This document shows, piece after piece, positions 32,501-40,522 of a stretch of DNA of 64,000 nt. Position numbers and translations under genes: made by a program. The notes beneath the pieces were generated by a model. That model saw nothing but the letters and a program-made list of their open reading frames with translations. It made no database searches and was not told the origin of the DNA. Positions within the stretch are counted from its first letter, which is position 1; every line of letters begins with the position of its first letter. Source of the stretch: RGIG9041 sp045541455 (GTDB lineage Bacteria; Bacillota; Clostridia; Oscillospirales; QAKW01); the NCBI GenBank assembly GCA_045541455.1, contig JAZQJA010000042.1, positions 78,180-142,179 on the forward strand, given 5' to 3'.

Positions 32501-32537
32501 TGTGGTAATCTCCTAAATTTATAATTAATTAAAAATA

Positions 32538-32566
32538 AGTCTATCACTGTAAAACTATAGTGTCAA
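32538..32566 (-). promoter_or_regulatory. Predicted promoter of the TrpXYZ-like operon
   Basis: TTGACA (32561-32566) and TAGACT (32538-32543) on the minus strand, spacer 17 bp. No T-box or Trp leader is visible in the short 5' region. Confidence 0.65.
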
Positions 32567-32622
32567 CCTATTTTTTAAAAAAAGTCACTTTTTAAAACAC
32601 AAATATTGAATATTTATGCATT

Positions 32623-33633
32623 TTACACAAGAAATTGTTTGATTTTAGGCATAAGACCTATTTTATCGGGAGTATATGCCGGTAATTGAAGTATATCGTG
32701 ACCTGGGAAACAGTTGCCCTCTATTATTTGTATGCTATCTTGCGACAAGGCAATATCCCATCCGACATAACTTATTTGTGGTAATACCTTTGCGGCCATA
32801 GTAACTGTTTTAATTATCTCGTTCCACATAGGGATTTCAAAACCTACAATCTGTTCGTTTGTATACGGGTGACTGGTGTAAGTGTCTCCGTTTTTATCGG
32901 CTGCAGGTAGTGTTATGCGTCCGTTTTCTGTGTTTACTATCGCTGCCATTCCTCCGCTGTTAAGGTTGTCTACAAACTTTCCGTTGTTTCCAATACGCCA
33001 AAAAGCAAACACCGGAGTTACAACATCATTTTTAAGTATTGTTACAACACGGATAGTGTTAATGGCAAGTGGATAAACCTTTGAAATATCGCTGTGCTGA
33101 ATAATAATTTCTTCGATAATTCCGTTCGTTTTTTTGCATAAATATTCATAAGCTTCATCGACAGGCATTTTATCAAACATAATTTTTTCAATGCCACGTC
33201 CGCAAGTGCCATCAATAGGTTTGTAAATAAGACCGGTCTTATCACTTGCAAATTTTAAAAAATCTTCTTTTGACATATTTTCCGTCAAAATCCAATCACG
33301 GTGAATAAAGTCTTTGAAAATTTCGTTGAATTCGTTTTTATTATCAAAAACATGCCAGAAATTTCGGTCGTTATATTTTTTAACAAGAGCGTTGTTAACA
33401 CCACGTGTAACATAGGTTTTGCGCTGCTTTGCATTTAAATTATAAAATTCAAACAAGTCGTAGTCAAGCGGACCTGCACCGTACTTCATACCGCAATATA
33501 TCATATCGGCAAAAATATATATCCAACTTTTTTTAGATTTTTTTGCAACTCTTGCAACATCGGCAAAAGTGCGTTTTAAATCCATTCTGAATATTCTTTT
33601 GATAGCATAAGTAATTTTCAATTTAATCACCAT
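32623..33633 (-). CDS. Sugar-transfer-associated ATP-grasp domain protein
   Basis: A 336-residue cytoplasmic protein of the ATP-grasp fold in its surface-polysaccharide-linked form. Residues about 60-130 form the lead-in, residues 130-330 the ATP-grasp: FVYKPIDG-like LIYKPIDGTCGRGIEKI, IIEEIIIQHSDISKVYP, TIRVVTILKNDVVTPVFAFWR and the metal-binding IIEGNCFPGHDILQLP. Such enzymes join carboxylates to amines or modify sugar polymers; the substrate is unknown. The ATG at 33633 has no clear ribosome-binding site, so the true start may lie at the GTG next to it or at an internal ATG near 33585. It stands alone, divergent from the purine operon. Confidence 0.78.
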   Translation of the reverse strand: MVIKLKITYAIKRIFRMDLKRTFADVARVAKKSKKSWIYIFADMIYCGMKYGAGPLDYDLFEFYNLNAKQRKTYVTRGVNNALVKKYNDRNFWHVFDNKNEFNEIFKDFIHRDWILTENMSKEDFLKFASDKTGLIYKPIDGTCGRGIEKIMFDKMPVDEAYEYLCKKTNGIIEEIIIQHSDISKVYPLAINTIRVVTILKNDVVTPVFAFWRIGNNGKFVDNLNSGGMAAIVNTENGRITLPAADKNGDTYTSHPYTNEQIVGFEIPMWNEIIKTVTMAAKVLPQISYVGWDIALSQDSIQIIEGNCFPGHDILQLPAYTPDKIGLMPKIKQFLV

Positions 33634-33741
33634 CTTAAGTTTTTGATTTAATTATATTTATGAGTAGGTTAAATGTCAAGAATGTATAAATGAATGATGA
33701 ATATACTTAATTATTTGTATATATTTATACATCTTAATTAC

Positions 33742-33770
33742 TTGACAATATTCGCCTTTTTTAATATAAT
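33742..33770 (+). promoter_or_regulatory. Predicted sigma-A promoter of the purine operon
   Basis: TTGACA (33742-33747) and TATAAT (33765-33770), spacer 17 bp: a full consensus match. Transcription should begin near 33777, directly before the riboswitch. Confidence 0.88.
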
Positions 33771-33781
33771 TATAATAAATT

Positions 33782-33880
33782 TCCGGTAACTGACGGATAA
33801 GTGGGTTACCACGGGGAAACCGGGAATGTATTTTAAGCCGACCGTCTGGGCAGTCTTCCGTGGAGGACTGCCCTTATTTT
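33782..33880 (+). promoter_or_regulatory. ZTP (pfl) riboswitch with expression-platform terminator
   Basis: The leader carries the pfl-motif pattern: CTGACGG near the start, a GTGGG/CCAC helix with the ACGGGGAAACCGGG segment, then the conserved 3' part GCCGACCGTCTGGGC. That 3' part runs straight into a terminator (stem GGGCAGTCTTCC with GGAGGACTGCCC at 33848-33873, then TTATTTT). Ligand (ZTP/ZMP, the signal of 10-formyl-THF shortage) bound to the aptamer would hold GGGC and prevent the terminator, turning on the operon. Its position before purE and folate genes fits the known role. Confidence 0.9.
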
Positions 33881-33902
33881 ATGTTTTGGAGGTATATCTT
33901 TT

Positions 33903-34397
33903 ATGAAAAAAGTCGGAGTATTAATGGGTAGTGACAGTGACCTTCCCGTTGTAGAAAAAGCACTTGATACTCTTAAAGAGTACGGTGTGCCTTTCGAGGT
34001 GCATGTATATTCTGCTCATAGAACACCTGTTCAAGCGGCAGAGTTTACTAAAAATGCACGTTCAAACGGTTTTGGTGTGATAATTGCTGCTGCAGGTAAG
34101 GCTGCACATCTTGCCGGTGCTGTTGCCGCAAACACAACCCTTCCGGTAATTGGTATACCGGTAAAATCATCTACACTTGACGGTATCGACTCACTGTTAT
34201 CAACTGTTCAAATGCCATCAGGCATTCCTGTTGCAACGGTTGCAATTGACGGTGCTGTCAACGCAGCTTTACTTTCTATACAAATCCTCGCTGTTGAGGA
34301 TGATGAATTAGCTCAAAAACTTTCACAAAAACGCGCGGCAGGTGAGAAAAAAGTGCTTGATGCTGATGCAAAAGTAAGTAGTAAATATAACAACTGA
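33903..34397 (+). CDS. purE: N5-carboxyaminoimidazole ribonucleotide mutase PurE
   Basis: A 164-residue class I PurE that converts N5-CAIR to CAIR. It has VLMGSDSDLPVVEKA for phosphate and ribose binding, the active-site VYSAHRTPVQAAEFTK with the catalytic His, and IIAAAGKAAHLAGAVAANTT. First gene of the purine operon, GGAGG 10 nt upstream. Class I enzymes need PurK to make N5-CAIR; purK is not in this window. Confidence 0.96.
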   Translation: MKKVGVLMGSDSDLPVVEKALDTLKEYGVPFEVHVYSAHRTPVQAAEFTKNARSNGFGVIIAAAGKAAHLAGAVAANTTLPVIGIPVKSSTLDGIDSLLSTVQMPSGIPVATVAIDGAVNAALLSIQILAVEDDELAQKLSQKRAAGEKKVLDADAKVSSKYNN

Positions 34398-34415
34398 TAA
34401 AGAGAGGAAAAAACA

Positions 34416-35453
34416 ATGGAAAAAAGTTTTAGCGAGAGTTACAAAGCAGCCGGTGTTGATATAACAGCCGGTTACAAAGCGGTAGAACTTATGAAAAAGC
34501 ATATTGCAAAAACAGTAACAGCAGGTGCAGATTGTGGCATCGGCGGTTTTGGCGGTATGTTTGCACTCGATCTTTCTTCTACACCTAATCCCGTTTTGGT
34601 CAGTGGTACTGACGGTGTAGGCACAAAACTTAAAATCGCATTTTTAACAGATATACATAATACAGTAGGTATTGACTGTGTTGCTATGTGTGTTAATGAT
34701 ATTATTTGTTGCGGTGCAAAACCGCTCTTTTTCCTTGATTATATTGCTTGTGGTAAAAATATACCCGAAAAAATTGCTGATATCGTTTCTGGTATTGCAG
34801 AGGGTTGTGTTCAATCCGGTGCTGCACTAATTGGCGGTGAAACGGCAGAAATGCCCGGTTTCTATCCTGTGGACGAATATGACCTTGCAGGCTTTTCTGT
34901 AGGTGTGGTTGATAAAACTAAAGTACTTGATAATTCTAAAATGAAACCCGGCGATGTAATTATAGGTCTTTCTTCAAGTGGTGTTCATTCAAACGGTTTC
35001 TCACTTGTAAGAAAAGTTTTTGATATTGAAAATAAAAATATAACCGTACCAGTCGACGCTCTTGGCGGCAAGTCACTTGGTGAAACACTTCTTACTCCTA
35101 CAAGAATTTATGTAAAGCCTATGCTTTCACTTTTTGATGCCGTTACAGTAAAAGGTGTTTCGCATATTACAGGCGGCGGTTTTTATGAGAATGTTCCGCG
35201 CAGTATACCCAAACATCTGGGCGCTAAAATTGAAAAGAGCTCTGTTCCGGTACTTCCTATTTTTGATTTAATTCAAAAAACCGGCGATATTGATGAGCGT
35301 GATATGTTTAATACATTTAATATGGGTATCGGTATGATTGCAGTTGTTGCAAAAGAAGATGCAGATAAAGCTCTCGCAACATTAAAAGCAGCCGGCGAAA
35401 ACGCTGTTATACTCGGTGAAATTACTGACAGCGAGGGTGTTTGCTTATGCTAA
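34416..35453 (+). CDS. purM: Phosphoribosylformylglycinamidine cyclo-ligase PurM
   Basis: A 345-residue AIR synthetase that closes the imidazole ring with ATP. Motifs are YKAAGVDITAGYKAVELMK, LVSGTDGVGTKLKIAF, GIDCVAMCVNDI, GAALIGGETAEMPGFY and TGGGFYENVPR. It is 18 bp after purE, with GAGAGG as ribosome-binding site, and overlaps purN. Length and motifs are standard. Confidence 0.97.
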   Translation: MEKSFSESYKAAGVDITAGYKAVELMKKHIAKTVTAGADCGIGGFGGMFALDLSSTPNPVLVSGTDGVGTKLKIAFLTDIHNTVGIDCVAMCVNDIICCGAKPLFFLDYIACGKNIPEKIADIVSGIAEGCVQSGAALIGGETAEMPGFYPVDEYDLAGFSVGVVDKTKVLDNSKMKPGDVIIGLSSSGVHSNGFSLVRKVFDIENKNITVPVDALGGKSLGETLLTPTRIYVKPMLSLFDAVTVKGVSHITGGGFYENVPRSIPKHLGAKIEKSSVPVLPIFDLIQKTGDIDERDMFNTFNMGIGMIAVVAKEDADKALATLKAAGENAVILGEITDSEGVCLC

Positions 35454-36049
35454 ACAAAAAAGCGCGTATAGCAGTTTTAGTTTCGGGCGGCGGCACAAAT
35501 CTTCAGGCCATTCTTGATGCACAAAAAAACCAAATAATACAAAACGGTGAAATTTGCCTTGTTATTTCAAATAATCCAAAAGCCTATGCGCTCACCCGTG
35601 CAGAAAACGCAGGTGTTGCGACAAAGGTAATTACTCGTTCTCCTGAATTTGAACAGAATATAATTGATGAACTTACAAAGTTTGACATCGACTTAATTGT
35701 TCTTGCGGGATTTATGTGTATTTTAAGTGAAAATTTCACATCTCGCTATCCTAACAGAATACTTAACATCCACCCATCGCTTATACCGTCGTTTTGCGGT
35801 AATGGATTTTACGGATTGCGTGTTCACGAGGCGGCGCTTGAACGCGGTGTCAAGCTTACAGGTGCTACTGTTCATTTTGTAAATGAAATTACCGATGGCG
35901 GTGAAATCATAATGCAAAAGGCGGTAGAGGTTAAAGAGGGTGATACCCCTGAAATACTTCAAAAACGAGTAATGGAACAGGCTGAATGGATAATTCTTCC
36001 CGAATCTATCGAAAAAGTTTCAAGCCAAATTGTAAAGGAGAAAAAGTGA
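35447..36049 (+). CDS. purN: Phosphoribosylglycinamide formyltransferase PurN
   Basis: A 200-residue GAR transformylase that moves the formyl group from 10-formyl-THF to GAR. It shows RIAVLVSGGGTNLQAILDA, the catalytic ILNIHPSLIPSF with Asn and His, and VNEITDGGEIIMQKAV with the catalytic Asp. The ATG at 35447 (GAGGGTG 8 nt upstream) overlaps the purM stop; a TTG at 35441 is less likely. Needs 10-formyl-THF supplied by the downstream fhs gene. Confidence 0.96.
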   Translation: MLNKKARIAVLVSGGGTNLQAILDAQKNQIIQNGEICLVISNNPKAYALTRAENAGVATKVITRSPEFEQNIIDELTKFDIDLIVLAGFMCILSENFTSRYPNRILNIHPSLIPSFCGNGFYGLRVHEAALERGVKLTGATVHFVNEITDGGEIIMQKAVEVKEGDTPEILQKRVMEQAEWIILPESIEKVSSQIVKEKK

Positions 36050-36772
36050 ATGAATGTATACGAACTTAATAATCCCTATGAACTTTTAAAAAACAATACC
36101 TATCCCGGCAGAGGCATAATGATAGGTATGACACCTGACGGAAAAAACGCTGTTTTTGCATATTTCATTATGGGAAGAAGCGAAAACAGCCGTAACCGTG
36201 TGTTTGAAGAAAAAGCAAACGGTGAAATAATCACACGCGCTTTTGATGAGGCGAAACTAGAAGACCCATCACTTATAATCTATTCGCCCGTTCGTGTGTT
36301 TGAAAATAAAACAATTGTTACAAACGGTGATCAAACAGATACTATTTATGACTTTATAAAAGAAGGCAAAAGTTTTGAGGATGCGCTTGAAACACGTTGC
36401 TTTGAGCCTGACGCACCTAATTTTACGCCCAGAATCAGCGGTATGATTACTCTGAAAGATGATTCGTTTACTTATAAAATGAGTATACTTAAAAGTTCTG
36501 ATGATAAGGGAAGTGACTGCTCAAGGTACACTTTTAATTATCCGGCACTTAAAGGCGTTGGATCATTTATTCACACGTATAACTGTGACGGCAATCCAAT
36601 TCCTACATTTACAGGAGAGCCTGAGCGTGTTGCTATGACTGATGATATTGATGAGTTTGCTTTAAATCTTTGGAACTCACTTAACGAGCAAAATAAAATT
36701 TCATTATATGTCCGTTATATTTCTCTTAAGGACGGCAGTGTAGAAAACAGACTTATTAATAAAAATAAATAA
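36050..36772 (+). CDS. purO: IMP cyclohydrolase, PurO-type
   Basis: A 240-residue protein of the IMP cyclohydrolase family first known from archaea, which closes FAICAR to IMP. Visible pieces are NNTYPGRGIMIGMTPDGKNA with the start of the fold, IMGRSENSRNRVF, NGDQTDTIYDFI and FTPRISGMITLKDDSF. It is encoded between purN and a free-standing AICAR transformylase, so the two halves of bacterial PurH are separate here and the cyclohydrolase half is of the unrelated PurO type. It starts directly after the purN stop, with AAAGGAG upstream. Confidence 0.88.
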   Translation: MNVYELNNPYELLKNNTYPGRGIMIGMTPDGKNAVFAYFIMGRSENSRNRVFEEKANGEIITRAFDEAKLEDPSLIIYSPVRVFENKTIVTNGDQTDTIYDFIKEGKSFEDALETRCFEPDAPNFTPRISGMITLKDDSFTYKMSILKSSDDKGSDCSRYTFNYPALKGVGSFIHTYNCDGNPIPTFTGEPERVAMTDDIDEFALNLWNSLNEQNKISLYVRYISLKDGSVENRLINKNK

Positions 36773-36782
36773 GGAGAAGACG

Positions 36783-37967
36783 ATGAAAGAATTTGAACTT
36801 AAATACGGTTGTAACCCTAACCAAAAACCGTCACGTATATATATGTCAAACGGCTCCAATCTCCCAATCGAGATATTAAGTGGCCGCCCCGGTTATATTA
36901 ATTTCCTTGATGCTTTTAACTCGTGGCAGCTTGTAAAAGAACTAAAAGCGGCAACAGGTATGCCTTGCGCTACTTCATTTAAACATGTAAGTCCAACTTC
37001 TGCTGCAGTTGGCGTTCCGCTTCCTGAAAAGTTAAAACGCGCTTGCTTTGTCGATGATATTAAAGGACTTGATAATTCGCTTCTTGCTTGTGCTTATGCT
37101 CGTGCAAGAGGTACCGACCGTCAGTCGTCTTTTGGTGATTGGATTGCACTTTCGGATGTATGTGATGTTACTACCGCAATGCTTATTAAACGCGAGGTGT
37201 CCGATGGTATAATTGCTCCGGGTTATGAGCCCGAGGCACTTGAAATTTTAAAATCAAAGAGAAACGGCAATTATAACATTGTTAAAATTGATGCTGATTA
37301 TGTTCCAGAGGAGAAAGAAATAAAACAAGTCTTCGGTATTACATTTGAGCAGGGCAGAAATAACTTTAAAATTGATGAAGAGTTACTTTCAAACCTTGTT
37401 ACCGAAAACAAACAACTTCCCGACAGCGCAAAACGCGACCTTATTGTAGCTCTTATTACCCTTAAATATACTCAGTCAAATTCAGTTTGCTATGCGGTTG
37501 ACCGACAGGCTATTGGTGTTGGCGCAGGTCAGCAGTCAAGAATTTATTGCACCCGTCTTGCAGGCGGTAAAGCAGATATTTGGCATTTACGTCAACACGA
37601 AAAATGCTTAAATCTTCCGTTTATTTCTACGCTTGGCAGACCTGACAGAGATAATGTAATTGATGTTTACATTTCAGACGATGATGAGGATGTATTGGCA
37701 GACGGAAATTGGCAAAAATATTTTACTCACCGGCCAGAGCCGTTTACAAAAGCTGAGCAAAAGGAATATCTTGCAACTATAACAGGTGTTGCTGTAGGTT
37801 CCGATGCATTTTTCCCGTTTGATGATAATATCGAGCGGGCTCGCCGTAGCGGTGTTTCGTATATTGCACAGCCCGGCGGCTCAATCAGAGATGATATCGT
37901 TATAGATTGCTGTAACAAATACGGTATTGCAATGGCATTTACCGGTATGCGTCTTTTCCACCATTAA
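36783..37967 (+). CDS. AICAR formyltransferase, stand-alone (PurH C-terminal half only)
   Basis: A 394-residue phosphoribosylaminoimidazolecarboxamide formyltransferase. It starts directly in the transformylase domain (FELKYGCNPNQKPSRIY) and has SFKHVSPTSAA with the catalytic Lys-His pair, YARARGTDRQSSFGDWIALS, QSNSVCYAV, GAGQQSRIYCTRLAG and the C-terminal YIAQPGGSIRDD and AMAFTGMRLFHH. The N-terminal inosinicase domain of normal PurH is absent, and the upstream purO replaces it. GGAG lies 8 nt before the ATG. Confidence 0.93.
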   Translation: MKEFELKYGCNPNQKPSRIYMSNGSNLPIEILSGRPGYINFLDAFNSWQLVKELKAATGMPCATSFKHVSPTSAAVGVPLPEKLKRACFVDDIKGLDNSLLACAYARARGTDRQSSFGDWIALSDVCDVTTAMLIKREVSDGIIAPGYEPEALEILKSKRNGNYNIVKIDADYVPEEKEIKQVFGITFEQGRNNFKIDEELLSNLVTENKQLPDSAKRDLIVALITLKYTQSNSVCYAVDRQAIGVGAGQQSRIYCTRLAGGKADIWHLRQHEKCLNLPFISTLGRPDRDNVIDVYISDDDEDVLADGNWQKYFTHRPEPFTKAEQKEYLATITGVAVGSDAFFPFDDNIERARRSGVSYIAQPGGSIRDDIVIDCCNKYGIAMAFTGMRLFHH

Positions 37968-38001
37968 TATAATTTTAAACTAAAGAAAGGAAATATAAAA
38001 A

Positions 38002-39240
38002 ATGTTTTTTGAACAATTAAGCCAGTTTGATCCCGAAGTATATGCCGCTTGCGATAGAGAACTTACTCGTCAGCGTCATAACATTGAACTTATAGCATCT
38101 GAAAATATTGTATCCGATGCAGTTTTGCTTGCAGCAGGAACAGTTCTTACAAATAAATATGCCGAAGGTTACCCATCAAAACGCTACTACGGTGGATGTG
38201 TCCATGTTGATGAAGTTGAAGAAATAGCAAGAAATAGAGCTAAAGAACTTTTTGGTGCAGAACATGCAAATGTTCAGCCGCATAGCGGTGCCAATGCAAA
38301 CCTTGCAACATTTTATGCTCTCTTACAGCCTGGTGATACAGTGTTGTCAATGAGTCTTGCTCACGGTGGCCACCTTTCACACGGCTCACCTGTAAATATT
38401 TCGGGAAACTATTTTAACATTGTACCTTACGGTGTGTCTGATGAAACACAGCAAATTGATTATGAAGAGGTAAGACGTCTTGCTAAAGAACATAAACCAA
38501 AACTTATTTTAGCAGGTGCTTCAGCCTATCCACGTACAATAGATTTTGCAAAATTCCGTGAAATTGCTGATGAGTGCGGTGCATATTTTATGGTTGATAT
38601 GGCGCATATTGCAGGACTTGTTGCAGCAGGTCTTCATCCCAATCCCGTACCATTTGCTCATGTTGTAACAACAACCACTCATAAAACACTTCGCGGTCCC
38701 CGCGGTGGTCTTATTTTATGTAAAGAAGAACTCGCAAAACAGATTGATAAGGCGATTTTCCCCGGAACACAGGGCGGACCTTTAATGCATATAATTGCTG
38801 CTAAAGCGGTAGCGTTTGGCGAAGCGCTCACCGACGACTTTAAAGCATATCAAACTCAAATTGTAAAAAATGCTGCAGCACTTGCTGATGCGTTTGTTAA
38901 AGAAGGCTTTAAATTGGTATCGGGCGGCACAGATAACCACCTTATGTTACTTGACCTTCGCGATTGCGGTGTTACAGGTAAAGAACTTGAACACAGACTT
39001 GACGAGGTTCATATCACAGTTAACAAAAATGCAATCCCCAACGACCCGCAAAGCCCGTTTATTACAAGTGGTATCCGTGTAGGTACACCCGCTGTTACAA
39101 GCCGTGGCTTTAAAGAGCAGGAAATGGCACTTATTGCTCGTTGGATGAAAGATGTTGTAACTGACTTTGAAGGTAATAAAGATCGTATTACCAAAGAGGT
39201 AATTGAACTTTGTGAAAAATTCCCTATCTATAATAGGTGA
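38002..39240 (+). CDS. glyA: Serine hydroxymethyltransferase
   Basis: A 412-residue PLP enzyme that converts serine and THF to glycine and 5,10-methylene-THF. The PLP lysine lies in VVTTTTHKTLRGPRGG, with the family stretches IELIASENIVS, YAEGYPSKRYYGGC, NVQPHSGANANLA and DMAHIAGLVAAG. Within the purine operon it supplies both glycine (for PurD) and one-carbon units. It overlaps the purD open frame; the chosen purD start lies 5 bp after its stop. Confidence 0.97.
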   Translation: MFFEQLSQFDPEVYAACDRELTRQRHNIELIASENIVSDAVLLAAGTVLTNKYAEGYPSKRYYGGCVHVDEVEEIARNRAKELFGAEHANVQPHSGANANLATFYALLQPGDTVLSMSLAHGGHLSHGSPVNISGNYFNIVPYGVSDETQQIDYEEVRRLAKEHKPKLILAGASAYPRTIDFAKFREIADECGAYFMVDMAHIAGLVAAGLHPNPVPFAHVVTTTTHKTLRGPRGGLILCKEELAKQIDKAIFPGTQGGPLMHIIAAKAVAFGEALTDDFKAYQTQIVKNAAALADAFVKEGFKLVSGGTDNHLMLLDLRDCGVTGKELEHRLDEVHITVNKNAIPNDPQSPFITSGIRVGTPAVTSRGFKEQEMALIARWMKDVVTDFEGNKDRITKEVIELCEKFPIYNR

Positions 39241-39245
39241 TAATT

Positions 39246-40511
39246 ATGAAAATAATGGTAGTAGGCGGCGGTGGCCGTGAACATACAATAATAAAAAAAC
39301 TTAAAGAAAATAAAGAAATTACAAAAATATATGCACTTCCCGGCAACGGCGGTATAGCAGCCGACGCCGAGTGCGTGAATATTGGTGCCAAAGATATTGA
39401 AGGCATTGTTGATTTTGCAAAAATCAACAATATAGATTTTGCGGTAGTAGCTCCCGATGACCCGCTGGTTTTGGGTGCAGTTGATGCGCTTGAGGCAGCC
39501 GGTGTTGCATGCTTTGGGCCTACAAAAGATGCCGCAATAATCGAGGGTAGTAAAATGTTTTCTAAAAATCTTATGAAAAAGTACGGTATTCCCACTGCAG
39601 CTTTTGAGATTTTTGATGATGTTCAAAAAGCCCTTGATTATGTAAAAACAGCACCGCTTCCTACAGTTATTAAAGCTGATGGACTAGCTCTCGGTAAGGG
39701 TGTAATAATTGCCTTTACAAGACAAGAGGCTATTGATGCTGTAAATTCAATGATGCTTGATAAAAAATTCGGTGACAGCGGTAATACTATTGTTGTGGAA
39801 CAGTTTCTTACAGGTCCAGAGGTTTCAGTGCTTGCGTTTACCGACGGTAAAACCGTAAAGCCTATGGTTTCATCAATGGATCATAAACGGGTAGGAGATA
39901 ACGATACCGGTTTGAATACTGGCGGTATGGGAACAATTGCGCCTAACCCATACTATACCGAAGAAATAGCCAAAGAGTGTATGGAAAAAATATTTATTCC
40001 TACCATCGAGGCTATGAATAAAGAAAATAGAACTTTTAAAGGTTGTCTTTATTTTGGACTTATGATAACTCCTGACGGACCCCGTGTAATTGAATATAAC
40101 TGTCGTTTCGGTGATCCTGAAACGCAGGTTGTTTTACCGCTTTTGAAAAGCGACCTCTTTACCATAATGAAAGCTTGCCGTGAAGGTAATCTAGCTGACT
40201 GCGATGTTGAATTTGCAAACGCACACGCGGCTTGTGTTGTTTTGGCATCAAACGGTTATCCTGAAACTTATAAGACGGGTTATGAAATTAAGGTTTCCAA
40301 TGATTTTAATGCAAACCTTTATATCGCCGGTGCCAAACTTGATGATGGAAAACTTTTAACGGCAGGCGGTAGAGTTCTCGGTGTAACTGCAGTTGAACCA
40401 ACCTTGAAAGAAGCAATTGACAAAGCATATGCCGAGTGTGAAAAAGTTACTTTTGAAAATGCTTACCGTCGCAGTGACATTGGCGCACGCGCACTTGCTG
40501 CGATAAAATAA
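39246..40511 (+). CDS. purD: Phosphoribosylamine-glycine ligase PurD
   Basis: A 421-residue ATP-grasp enzyme that makes GAR from phosphoribosylamine, glycine and ATP. It has the N-terminal MVVGGGGREHTI, VVAPDDPLVLGAVDALEAAG, GSKMFSKNLMKKYGIPTAA, TVIKADGLALGKGVIIA, DHKRVGDNDTGLNTGGMG and EYNCRFGDPETQ. The ATG at 39246 with AGGTGA 6 nt upstream is preferred to a GTG at 39237 that overlaps the glyA stop. The final base overlaps an upstream ATG of purL. Confidence 0.96.
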   Translation: MKIMVVGGGGREHTIIKKLKENKEITKIYALPGNGGIAADAECVNIGAKDIEGIVDFAKINNIDFAVVAPDDPLVLGAVDALEAAGVACFGPTKDAAIIEGSKMFSKNLMKKYGIPTAAFEIFDDVQKALDYVKTAPLPTVIKADGLALGKGVIIAFTRQEAIDAVNSMMLDKKFGDSGNTIVVEQFLTGPEVSVLAFTDGKTVKPMVSSMDHKRVGDNDTGLNTGGMGTIAPNPYYTEEIAKECMEKIFIPTIEAMNKENRTFKGCLYFGLMITPDGPRVIEYNCRFGDPETQVVLPLLKSDLFTIMKACREGNLADCDVEFANAHAACVVLASNGYPETYKTGYEIKVSNDFNANLYIAGAKLDDGKLLTAGGRVLGVTAVEPTLKEAIDKAYAECEKVTFENAYRRSDIGARALAAIK

Positions 40512-40522
40512 TGGAGGCTATA

